Below are positions 43,417 to 51,416 of a DNA stretch of 64,000 bases, in pieces. Numbering within the stretch: position 1 is the stretch's first letter; every line of letters starts with the position of its first letter. The notes under the pieces are model-generated. The model was not told where the DNA came from. It made no database searches and worked only from the letters and a program-made list of their open reading frames with translations. The position numbers and the translations under genes were made by a program. This DNA is from Cryobacterium cheniae (GTDB lineage: Bacteria > Actinomycetota > Actinomycetes > Actinomycetales > Microbacteriaceae), in NCBI RefSeq assembly GCF_004403395.1, contig NZ_SOGN01000034.1:1-64000 (forward strand). Reading direction: 5' to 3'.

Positions 43417-43776
43417 GTGTACGCCGCGCTTGCCCGTTCCAATCGGCGCCGGCAGCAGCTACTCGCGCTCGGCCTGCTCGGCTACCTCTTCTACGCGTAC
43501 GGCATCTACGTGATCGAGCGGGCCTACAACGGCTTCTACCTGGTCTACCTGGCGATCTTCACCCTGGCGTTCTGGAGCGTGGTCTACGGCACGGCCAACC
43601 TGCGGCGAGAGGTGATGGCGCGGACAACGATGCCGCGCGGGCTGTGGGTTGTCTCCGCTGTCGGCGCGCTACTGCAGCCTCTGATGTTCGGCGGGCTGCA
43701 CCTGCGTCGCCTGGGGTTCACCGTCTGTGGAGAGGAGATCGTCGTCGGCGAGGGCGGAGCTGCTCCCCGATTCTGA
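43417..43776 (+). pseudogene. Truncated multi-spanning membrane protein remnant
   Basis: 119 residues from a GTG. LLALGLLGYLFYAYGIYVIERAYNGFYLVY and FTLAFWSVVYG resemble the middle of a larger actinobacterial membrane protein that normally has extra helices on both sides. Here the N-terminus starts in a basic loop and the C-terminus degenerates to LRRLGFTVCGEEIVVGEGG. No convincing start context is seen. I read it as a broken copy, though a small functional membrane protein cannot be excluded. Confidence 0.5.
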
Positions 43777-43830
43777 GTCGCCGGTGAGTGAACCCGTCTG
43801 ATCGGAGTCGGCGCCGGTAGCGTGGGGTCC

Positions 43831-46104
43831 ATGCTCGAGATCATGGACGACCGGCCGGACCTACTGCTGCGCCGAGACGGGCGGCTCGCCCAGATCGTCC
43901 TGAACCGCCCGGCGGCCCTGAACGCCCTCACCCACGCGATGATCCGACAGATGTCCGCGGTGCTCGCCGACTGGGCCGCCGACGGTCTGGTCGAGACCGT
44001 CCTGCTGACCGGCAGCGGTGACCGGGGTCTCTGCGCCGGGGGCGACATCGTGGCGATCTACCGCGGTGCGGACGCGGGCGCGGACGATCGAGCGGACGCT
44101 GACGCCGAGGCCGAGGCCGAGGCCGAGGCCGCCCGGTTCTTCGCCGACGAGTACCATCTGAACGCGCAGATTCACCGTTATCCCAAACCGTACGTGGCCG
44201 TGATGGACGGCGTCGTGCTCGGCGGCGGGGTCGGCGTCTCCGGCCATGCGAACACCCGGATCGTGACCGAGCGCACCCGGCTGGGGATGCCGGAGACCGC
44301 CATCGGCTTCGTCCCCGACGTCGGCGGAACCTGGCTGCTGTCCCACGCGCCCGGCGAGCTCGGCACCCACCTCGCCCTGACCGGCGCCCTGGTCTCCGGG
44401 TCCGACGCCATCGCGCTGGGCCTGGCGGACCACTTCATTCCGAGCGACCGGCTCCCCGCGCTGGCCCGCGCCCTGGCCGGGACCGACGCGGCCGAGGCGG
44501 TGCGCGCCCTGGCCGAGACGCCCCCGCCGTCCGCCCTGTTCGCCCAGCGGCACTGGATCGACCGGTGTTACGCGTTCGACGACGTGGGCGAGATCGTCGC
44601 CGCCCTGCAGCGCTCCCCCGTGGAAGCCGCCCGCGAAGCCGCCGCCCTCATCCTCACGCGGTCTCCGACCGCCCTCGCGGTCACGTTGGCCTCGCTGCGC
44701 CGGGCCCGGCGGCTCCCGGGCCTGGACGAGGTGCTCGACCAGGAATACCGGGTGACGCTTCGTTTCCTGCAGCGGAGCGAGCTGCAGGAGGGTATCCGGG
44801 CCCAGGTGATCGACAAGGACCGCTGCCCCCGGTGGTCGCCGGCGAGCCTCGGCGAGGTGACGGAGGCATCCGTCGACGCGTTCTTCGCGCCGCTCGGCGG
44901 GCAGGAGCTGGGGCTGGGGCAGGAGCTGGGGCTCGGCCGGGAAGAGGCGCCCTACCCTGACGCCGACCTGATCTTCGTCACCGACCTGCTCACACCGGAT
45001 GAGCGGGAGAGGCTGGCCGCCGCGCGGTCGTTCTACCAGGCCGAGGTGCGCCCTCTCGCCGTGGACTATTGGAACCGCGCCGAGTTCCCGTTCGAGTTGC
45101 TGCCCCGCCTTGCCGCGCAGAACCTCGCCGCGACCGGTGCTGCCGCGACCAGCCACCTGCTCACGGGTCTGCTGCAGATGGAGCTGACCCGGGCCGACAC
45201 CTCGATCTCCACGTTCTACGGTGTGCACCACGAGCTGTTCGCCACGGCCATCGACGAGCTCGGTTCGCCCGAGCAGCGGGAACGTCTGCTGCCGGGCCTC
45301 CTGGCCCTGGAGAAGATCGGGGCCTTCGCCCTGACGGAACCGGGACACGGGTCCGACATCTCCCGAATGATGGAGACCACGGCCACCCGCAGCGGCGACG
45401 AGTGGGTGCTCAACGGCACCAAACGCTGGATCGGCAACGGCGCCATGGCCGACTACGTGCTGGTCTGGGCCAGGGACACCGCCGACCGGCAGATCAAGGG
45501 ATTCATCGTCGAGAAGGAGCGGCCCGGGTTCACCGCCACCCCGATCGAGAACAAGATCGCGGTGCGGATCGTGCAGAACGCCGACATCACCCTCACGGAC
45601 GTGCGGATCCCGTTCACGAACTGGCTGCCGGGCAGCCGGAGCTTCCGGGACACGAACGTGCTGCTCCGGAACTCGCGGGTCTGGGTGTCGTGGCAGGCGG
45701 TCGGCCAGCAGCTCGCCGCCTTCGACGTGGCCCGCGCCTACGCGCTGGAGCGGCGGCAGTTCGGTCGGCCCATCGCCTCCTTCCAGCTGGTGCAGGAGCA
45801 GCTCTCCCGCATGATCGGCAACGCCACCCTGTCGCTGTCGCTGATGGTGCAGCTGGCGCGGCTGCAGGAGAGCGGGCGGCTCACGATGGACCAGGCGGCC
45901 CTCGCGAAGGCGGCCTGCACGACCCGGATGCGCGAAACCGTGGCACTGGGTCGTGGTCTGCTCGGCGGCAACGGGATCAGCACCGGGTACGAGATGGCCA
46001 AGATTTTCGCCGACGCCGAGGCGATCTACTCGTACGAGGGCAGCTACGAGATCAACGCGCTGCTGGTCGGACGTGCCGTGACCGGCATCTCCGCCTTCGA
46101 CTGA
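43831..46104 (+). CDS. Fused 3-hydroxyisobutyryl-CoA hydrolase / acyl-CoA dehydrogenase
   Basis: 757 residues. Residues about 1-345 are a crotonase-fold hydrolase: GSGDRGLCAGGDIVAIY and PKPYVAVMDGVVLGGGVGVS then MPETAIGFVPDVGGTWLLS match 3-hydroxyisobutyryl-CoA hydrolases. A linker with a repeated Gly-Gln-Glu-Leu-Gly-Leu unit follows. Residues about 375-757 are an acyl-CoA dehydrogenase: FALTEPGHGSDIS (FAD site), WVLNGTKRWIGNGAMADYVL, RQFGRPIASFQLVQ and SYEGSYEINALLVGRAVTG, whose Glu is the expected catalytic base; the domain is closest in pattern to glutaryl-CoA-type dehydrogenases. The two activities would serve valine or related branched-chain catabolism. The ATG at 43831 follows gggg. Confidence 0.85.
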   Translation: MLEIMDDRPDLLLRRDGRLAQIVLNRPAALNALTHAMIRQMSAVLADWAADGLVETVLLTGSGDRGLCAGGDIVAIYRGADAGADDRADADAEAEAEAEAARFFADEYHLNAQIHRYPKPYVAVMDGVVLGGGVGVSGHANTRIVTERTRLGMPETAIGFVPDVGGTWLLSHAPGELGTHLALTGALVSGSDAIALGLADHFIPSDRLPALARALAGTDAAEAVRALAETPPPSALFAQRHWIDRCYAFDDVGEIVAALQRSPVEAAREAAALILTRSPTALAVTLASLRRARRLPGLDEVLDQEYRVTLRFLQRSELQEGIRAQVIDKDRCPRWSPASLGEVTEASVDAFFAPLGGQELGLGQELGLGREEAPYPDADLIFVTDLLTPDERERLAAARSFYQAEVRPLAVDYWNRAEFPFELLPRLAAQNLAATGAAATSHLLTGLLQMELTRADTSISTFYGVHHELFATAIDELGSPEQRERLLPGLLALEKIGAFALTEPGHGSDISRMMETTATRSGDEWVLNGTKRWIGNGAMADYVLVWARDTADRQIKGFIVEKERPGFTATPIENKIAVRIVQNADITLTDVRIPFTNWLPGSRSFRDTNVLLRNSRVWVSWQAVGQQLAAFDVARAYALERRQFGRPIASFQLVQEQLSRMIGNATLSLSLMVQLARLQESGRLTMDQAALAKAACTTRMRETVALGRGLLGGNGISTGYEMAKIFADAEAIYSYEGSYEINALLVGRAVTGISAFD

Positions 46105-46122
46105 TCCCCTCGCTCGAACGAA

Positions 46123-46142
46123 TTGGTTGGTTGGTTGGTTGG
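46123..46142. repeat. Tetranucleotide repeat (ttgg)5
   Basis: Five perfect ttgg units fill most of the 38-base gap between the convergent fusion gene and the AI-2E permease gene, ending at the latter's stop codon. Confidence 0.95.
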
Positions 46143-47267
46143 CTAGACCGTTGCGCCGGCGGCGCCGATCGACTGGGCGGGCGGGCCGGCTTCCCCCGGC
46201 AGGACCGACTGCATGGGCGGCGGCGGGGTGGGCGCGTTCCAGGCCTTGATGACGGCCCAGCCCACCGCGGCGATCGGCACCGAGATGACCGCGCCGACGA
46301 TGCCGCCCAGAATTGTGCCGGCCGTCAGGGCCAGCAGGATCACGAGGCCGTGCAGGCGCAGCGACTTGCCGAGCACCACCGGGGAGAGGAAGTTGCCCTC
46401 GAGCTGGTTGACGGCGATCACGATCGCGACCACGATGATGGCGGTCGTCAGGTCGTTCGTGACCAGGGCCACCAGCGCCGCCAGGATGCCGGCGGCCGTC
46501 GCCCCGACGATGGGGATGAAGGCACCCACGAAGACGATGACGGCGAGCGGAAGCGCCAGCGGAACCTGCAGAATCCAGAGCCCGATCCCGATGAACAGGG
46601 CGTCGACGATCGCGACGATCGCCGTGCCGCGGACGTAGTTGCCGAACACCTCGACGCTGCTCACGCCGATGCGCACGGCCCGCGCGTGCCGCGTGCCGGC
46701 GAGCGGCTGGATCAGGAAGTCCCAGATGCGGGGGCCGTCCTTCAGGAAGTAGAACAGCACGACCAGGCCGAGCACCAGGCCGGCCACGATCTCGGCGGCC
46801 ACGGAGACCCCGGCCAGGGCCCCGGACCCGAACTGGCTGCTGGTGGCGAAGTCGATGACCGACTCGCGCACGGAATCGATCTGGGCGGAATCGATCGGCA
46901 GCGCGCCGCTGGTGAGCAGCTCCTGCAGGGCGTCGAGGCCATCGTTGGCCGAGGTGAGAAGGGTGTCCCATTCGCCACGGATGCCGAAGACCACCAGTGT
47001 GATGATCCCGCCGAAGACCGCGACGCCGGAGATCAGGGCGATCGTCGCGGCGAGGGTCTCGTTCACCCCGCGGGCCAGCAGCACCCGCACGAAGGGGCGC
47101 AGCGCCGAGGCCACGATCAGCGCGAGCAGGAGCGGAGTGAAGACCAGCTTGAGCTGGGTGATCCCGTAGATGGCCACCACCAGCAGGGCGAGGACCAGCA
47201 GGGCCTGGCCGGAGCGGATGGCGGCCCGGCCGAGATAGTCCGTCCAGGATGAAGTGGGCGTAGTCAT
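46143..47267 (-). CDS. AI-2E transporter family permease
   Basis: About 374 residues, eight hydrophobic segments, of the PerM/YhhQ-like AI-2E family: LKLVFTPLLLALIVASALRP, FYFLKDGPRIWDFLIQPLAG, VIVFVGAFIPIVGATAAGIL and VNQLEGNFLSPVVLGKSLRL (the conserved PxxxGkslxlhpl region). Family members are suggested exporters of small signals or ion-coupled transporters; the substrate is unknown. The ATG at 47267 has ggagat upstream. The C-terminus is Pro/Ala-rich. It is divergent from dnaE2, but the SOS box lies nearer to dnaE2. Confidence 0.9.
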   Translation of the reverse strand: MTTPTSSWTDYLGRAAIRSGQALLVLALLVVAIYGITQLKLVFTPLLLALIVASALRPFVRVLLARGVNETLAATIALISGVAVFGGIITLVVFGIRGEWDTLLTSANDGLDALQELLTSGALPIDSAQIDSVRESVIDFATSSQFGSGALAGVSVAAEIVAGLVLGLVVLFYFLKDGPRIWDFLIQPLAGTRHARAVRIGVSSVEVFGNYVRGTAIVAIVDALFIGIGLWILQVPLALPLAVIVFVGAFIPIVGATAAGILAALVALVTNDLTTAIIVVAIVIAVNQLEGNFLSPVVLGKSLRLHGLVILLALTAGTILGGIVGAVISVPIAAVGWAVIKAWNAPTPPPPMQSVLPGEAGPPAQSIGAAGATV

Positions 47268-47374
47268 GGGGTATCTCCAAACGAGGCGAACAGCGGCTGA
47301 GTGACCCAGCCTAGCCAGACCGCCGCTTGAGCCGAACTGCCGCTGGCGCGTGTCGGCCGGGTGACGTACACTCC

Positions 47375-47400
47375 CCATATCGAACATTCATTCGATATGG
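47375..47400 (+). promoter_or_regulatory. LexA (SOS) box upstream of dnaE2
   Basis: A perfect 10-base-arm palindrome ccatatcgaa-cattca-ttcgatatgg; its core tcgaac-attc-attcga matches the actinobacterial LexA consensus TCGAAC-N4-GTTCGA at eleven of twelve positions. It lies 35 bases before the dnaE2 ATG and 108 bases from the AI-2E gene start. Confidence 0.9.
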
Positions 47401-47434
47401 TCCCCGTCGAACTGACCGCCAGAGGAGTACACAC

Positions 47435-50400
47435 ATGTTCGCACACCTCCACGTCGCGAGCGCCTACTCCACGCATTTCGGGGTCACCCTCCCCGAGGCG
47501 CTGGTGGAGCAGACGCTGGCGCAGGACGGCTCCTTCCTGGCCCTCACCGACCGAGACGGTCTCTACGGCGCCGTCAAGCACGTGCGCGCCTGCGCGGCCG
47601 CGGGCATCCGGCCGGGGCTGGGCGCCGACCTCGCGGTGCACGACGACGACGGGCACCCGTTGGGCCGGGTCGTGGTGCTCGCCCACGGGGATATGAACGG
47701 TCGGGGCTACGCGGCCCTCTGCCGCGCGGTCAGTTCCGCTCACAGAAGCGCCGCCCACAGCGCTACCGGCCAACCCAGCATCGCCCGTGCGCACCTCGCC
47801 GAGCTGGCCGGGCTCCGCTGCCTCACCGTGCTGCTCGGCCCCACCTCCGATGTGGGCCACGCGGTCGAACGCCGCGACACCGACGCCGCCGGCGCCTGCC
47901 TCACCGCATGGCTGCGCGCCCTGCCGCCGCAATCGGTGGCCGGTGAGATCGTCTGCCACCTGACGGAGCCGGGCACTCCCGGCAGCGTGACGCCGGCCAC
48001 CCGCATGCTCGCCCTCTTCGAGCATGCCGCCCTGCCCGCGGTGCTCACCAACGCCGTGCGCTACGGCGCCCCCGACGAGGCCGTCACCGCCGACCTGGCC
48101 GACGCGGCCCGCACCCTGACGGCGCTGGCGAACCTGGAGCAGCTGCAGACCAATGGGCAGGCCTGGCTGAAGCCCGAGGGTGCCATGAGGCAGGTGGCAC
48201 GCATGGTCGTCGACGCCGGGCTGCACGACGACGGCGCCGTCGACCGGCTGTTCCGCGACACCGAGCGGCTCGCCGAGCGGTGCAGCCTCGACCCGGACTC
48301 CGACATCGGCCTCGGCCGCCCGCGCATGCCGGAGGCGCGCATCATCGGCGTCAGCGGCGACCCGCTCACCGAACTGCACGCCCGGGCTCGGGCCGGCATC
48401 GACGATCTTTATCCCGTCACCTCGCCGGCGGGCAGGTCGCTGGCGGATGCGGCGCACGCCCGCCTCCTGCACGAGCTGAAGACGGTGGAGCACCTCGGTT
48501 TCGCCGGCTACTTCCTCACCGTCGCCCGGGTGGCCGACATCATCCGGGAGATGGGCATCCGGATCCAGGCGCGCGGGTCCGGCGTGGGGTCGGTGCTCAA
48601 CTACGCCCTGCACACCTCCTCCGTCGAGCCCATCTCCAACGGTCTGCTGTGGGAGCGGTTCCTCTCCCCCGAGCGGCAGACCCTGCCCGACATCGACCTC
48701 GACGTCGAGTCGGCCCGGCGGCACGACGTCTACCGCAAACTCTTCGACACGTTCGGCAGCGACCGGGTGTCGCTGATGTCCATGACGAACGCCTACCGCG
48801 GGCGCGGGGCCGTGCGCGACGCCGGGCTGGCCCTCGGCATGGACTCGGGGCAGGTCGCCGCGGTGGCCAAACAGATGTGGCGCTTCAACGCGCGCGACTT
48901 CCGCCGCGCCCTGGCCGAGAAGCCCGAGCTCGAGCTGCTCGCCGCCGAGGTGCGGGCGTCCTCGCAGCTCGACCTGCTGGTCGACCTGACCGCCAAACTC
49001 GACCGTCTCCCGCGGCACATCTCCGTACATCCCTGCGGCGTCATCCTCTCCGACGCCTCCCTGCTGGACCGCACCCCGGTGCAGGCGTCCGGCATGGGAC
49101 TGCCGATGTCCCAGTTCGACAAGCACGACATGGACCCGATGGGCCTGATCAAGCTCGATATCCTCGGTGTGCGGATGCAGTCGGCCATGGCCCATGCCGT
49201 CGAGGAACACCACCGGTTGTCGGGCGAGACCATCGACCTCGACCGGATCCCGCTCGACGACCCGGCGACCTTCGAACTGATCCGCTCCACCCGCACCCTC
49301 GGCATCTTCCAGATCGAATCGCCGGGTCAGATGGAGCTGGTCGGCAAGCTGCAGCCCGAGGTCTTCAACGATCTCACCGTGGAGATCTCCCTGTTCCGGC
49401 CCGGACCGATGCAGAACAACATGCCGCTGAAATACCTCCAGGCTCGGCACGGGGAGGTGCTGCCCGACTACATCCACCCTCGGTTCGAACCGTTCCTGCG
49501 GGAGACCCAGGGTGTCGTGATCTTCCACGAGCAGGTGATGCGTCTGTTCGACGAACTGACCGGTTGCGGGCTCGGCCGAGCGGATGTCTTCCGCCGCCAC
49601 CTCGGCAAACCGGAGCAGCTTCCCCGGATCGAGGAGTACGTGCGGGAGCGCGCCCTGGATCGCGGGTTCACCCCCGCCGTGATCGACCGCGCCTGGACGG
49701 TGCTCGCCGGGTTCGGCAGCTTCGGTTTCGCCAAGGCGCACGGAGCAGCCTTCGCCCTGCCCACCTACCAGTCCGCCTGGCTGAAAACCCACCACCCCGC
49801 GGTGTTCCTGGCCGGACTCCTCACCCACGCCCCCGGTATGTGGCCAAAGGACCTGATCGTGGCCGAGGCGCGGCTGCTCGGCGTGCCGGTACTGGGCCTG
49901 GACGTGCAATACAGCGGCCTCGACTACCGGGTGGAGCAGACCGGCGGCGAGCAGACCGGCGGCGAGCAGACCGGCGGCGGCCGGCGCGGCATCCGTCTCG
50001 CCCTGCCGGAACTCTCCGGCTGCACGGCCGCCGAGCGCGCCCGGATCGTGCGCCACCAGCCGTTCACCTCGCTGCAGGACTTCCGCGACCGGGTGCGCCC
50101 GCGGCGCAGCACGTTCGAGGCGCTCGCCCGGGTGGGCGCACTCGACAGCTTCATCGGCTACGACCGTGCCCGCCGGCACGAGCTACTCGCCCACATCCAG
50201 TCGCTTCGGGGCACAGCGGTCACCATCCACGACGACCAGCTCGCCTTCGACGTGCCCCTGCCTGTGCTCGAATACGAGGGGTCCCGGTTCACTGCGGTGA
50301 CCTCGCTCGAGCTACGCGGCCGCAGCCAGACCGACCTCGAACTCAGGGATCTGGGCCTGGCAGTGTCCGGGCACCAGATGGCCCGGTTCTACCCGCTGTT

Positions 50401-50854
50401 CACCGAGCTGGGCGTGACGCCGGCCTCCGAGCTGATCGACCTGCCCGGCGGCACCGAGGTACTGCTGGCCGGGGTGCGCCGGGCCACGAACACGCCCCCG
50501 ATGCGGAATGGACGCCGGGTGGTTTTCGTCAGCCTCGACGACGGCACCGGACCGGTCTCGAACGTCGTCTTCTTCCACGACGCCCAGGAGCGCATCGGCG
50601 GCCCGGTGTTCCACACCGGCCAGATGCTGGTGCGCGGCCGCACCCGTCGGTCCGGCGCGAGGGGCGTCTCCGTCACGGGCGAGAACCTGTGGGACCTCAC
50701 GGATGTCGCCCGCCGGGTCAAGCTGCGCCACGCCGCCGAGGCGGCCTCCCGGAGCGCCGACCGTGCCCACGACCTGGGCGACGAGCTGGCTGCCGAGCTG
50801 GCTGCCATGGCGACCACGAATGTGCACCATCTGTGGCCCCGGCGCACCGCCTGA
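47435..50854 (+). CDS. dnaE2: Error-prone DNA polymerase III alpha subunit DnaE2
   Basis: 1139 residues, C-family polymerase. The PHP domain starts HLHVASAYSTHFG, where the second metal-binding His of the usual HLHxHS motif is Ala, a degeneration typical of error-prone members. Polymerase catalytic aspartates: LPDIDLDVE and LIKLDILGV; IQARGSGVGSVLNYALH and FGFAKAHGAAFALPTYQSAW are C-family blocks; an OB-fold lies near 1000. DnaE2 performs translesion synthesis after DNA damage. The ATG has agaggag upstream, and a strong LexA box precedes it. Normal partners imuA/imuB are not adjacent. A 15-base repeat near 49936-49980 makes a Gly-Gly-Glu-Gln-Thr linker. Confidence 0.92.
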   Translation: MFAHLHVASAYSTHFGVTLPEALVEQTLAQDGSFLALTDRDGLYGAVKHVRACAAAGIRPGLGADLAVHDDDGHPLGRVVVLAHGDMNGRGYAALCRAVSSAHRSAAHSATGQPSIARAHLAELAGLRCLTVLLGPTSDVGHAVERRDTDAAGACLTAWLRALPPQSVAGEIVCHLTEPGTPGSVTPATRMLALFEHAALPAVLTNAVRYGAPDEAVTADLADAARTLTALANLEQLQTNGQAWLKPEGAMRQVARMVVDAGLHDDGAVDRLFRDTERLAERCSLDPDSDIGLGRPRMPEARIIGVSGDPLTELHARARAGIDDLYPVTSPAGRSLADAAHARLLHELKTVEHLGFAGYFLTVARVADIIREMGIRIQARGSGVGSVLNYALHTSSVEPISNGLLWERFLSPERQTLPDIDLDVESARRHDVYRKLFDTFGSDRVSLMSMTNAYRGRGAVRDAGLALGMDSGQVAAVAKQMWRFNARDFRRALAEKPELELLAAEVRASSQLDLLVDLTAKLDRLPRHISVHPCGVILSDASLLDRTPVQASGMGLPMSQFDKHDMDPMGLIKLDILGVRMQSAMAHAVEEHHRLSGETIDLDRIPLDDPATFELIRSTRTLGIFQIESPGQMELVGKLQPEVFNDLTVEISLFRPGPMQNNMPLKYLQARHGEVLPDYIHPRFEPFLRETQGVVIFHEQVMRLFDELTGCGLGRADVFRRHLGKPEQLPRIEEYVRERALDRGFTPAVIDRAWTVLAGFGSFGFAKAHGAAFALPTYQSAWLKTHHPAVFLAGLLTHAPGMWPKDLIVAEARLLGVPVLGLDVQYSGLDYRVEQTGGEQTGGEQTGGGRRGIRLALPELSGCTAAERARIVRHQPFTSLQDFRDRVRPRRSTFEALARVGALDSFIGYDRARRHELLAHIQSLRGTAVTIHDDQLAFDVPLPVLEYEGSRFTAVTSLELRGRSQTDLELRDLGLAVSGHQMARFYPLFTELGVTPASELIDLPGGTEVLLAGVRRATNTPPMRNGRRVVFVSLDDGTGPVSNVVFFHDAQERIGGPVFHTGQMLVRGRTRRSGARGVSVTGENLWDLTDVARRVKLRHAAEAASRSADRAHDLGDELAAELAAMATTNVHHLWPRRTA

Positions 50855-50891
50855 CCCGCGCCCACACTGTCACGCGCCTAAAATAGCTCTC

Positions 50892-51416
50892 ATGACCGAG
50901 AGACAGCGCTACGACGTGGTCCGTCAGTATGCCGACTTCGAGCTGCGTCACTATCCCCGCACCGTGTTGGTGCAGGTGGAGGTGGCCGGGGACTTCGCCT
51001 CGGCCGGAAACCGCGGCTTCGGACCGCTCTTCCAGTACATCAGCGGCAATAACCAGACCTCGACGCGCATCGCGATGACCGCGCCGGTGATCCAGGAATC
51101 CACGACCCCGATGAGTCACACCATCAGCTTCGTGCTCCCGGACGGGATGCCGGCCGGGGAGGTGCCCGTGCCCCGCAATTCGCAGGTCAATACGAAGGAG
51201 GTTCCCGAGCGCACGGTTGCCGCCCGCCGCTTCAGCGGCGGCTGGAGTGACGAGAGGTTCGCGCAGAACGGCACCATCCTCGTCGACGCTGTGCGCCGCG
51301 AGGGCCTCCTCCCCGAAGGCCGGCCCTATTTCGCCCGCTTCGACCCACCGTGGAAGCCGGGATTCCTCAAGCACAACGAAGCGCTCGTCGCCGTGGCCGG
51401 CCGTCAGAATCCCTAA
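50892..51416 (+). CDS. SOUL family haem-binding-like protein
   Basis: 174 residues, SOUL/HBP fold: YDVVRQYADFELRHYPRTVL, IAMTAPVIQESTTPMSHTIS, FSGGWSDERFAQNGTILVDA and FARFDPPWKPGFLKHNE, the last carrying the conserved WxPxFxxxNE ending. Relatives bind haem or related tetrapyrroles in eukaryotes; the bacterial role is unclear. It lies 37 bases downstream of dnaE2 and may be read through from it. Its TAA overlaps the TAG of the convergent penicillin-binding protein by two bases. Confidence 0.88.
   Translation: MTERQRYDVVRQYADFELRHYPRTVLVQVEVAGDFASAGNRGFGPLFQYISGNNQTSTRIAMTAPVIQESTTPMSHTISFVLPDGMPAGEVPVPRNSQVNTKEVPERTVAARRFSGGWSDERFAQNGTILVDAVRREGLLPEGRPYFARFDPPWKPGFLKHNEALVAVAGRQNP

Noticed and set aside
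43861-47280. Minus-strand frame of over 1100 codons opposite the hydrolase/dehydrogenase fusion
   Set aside because: It is antisense to a clearly conserved protein and only its low-coordinate-independent upstream end overlaps the AI-2E gene in a wrong frame.
48280-50886. Alternative plus-strand frame inside dnaE2
   Set aside because: Arg/Pro/Ala/His-rich shadow frame of dnaE2.
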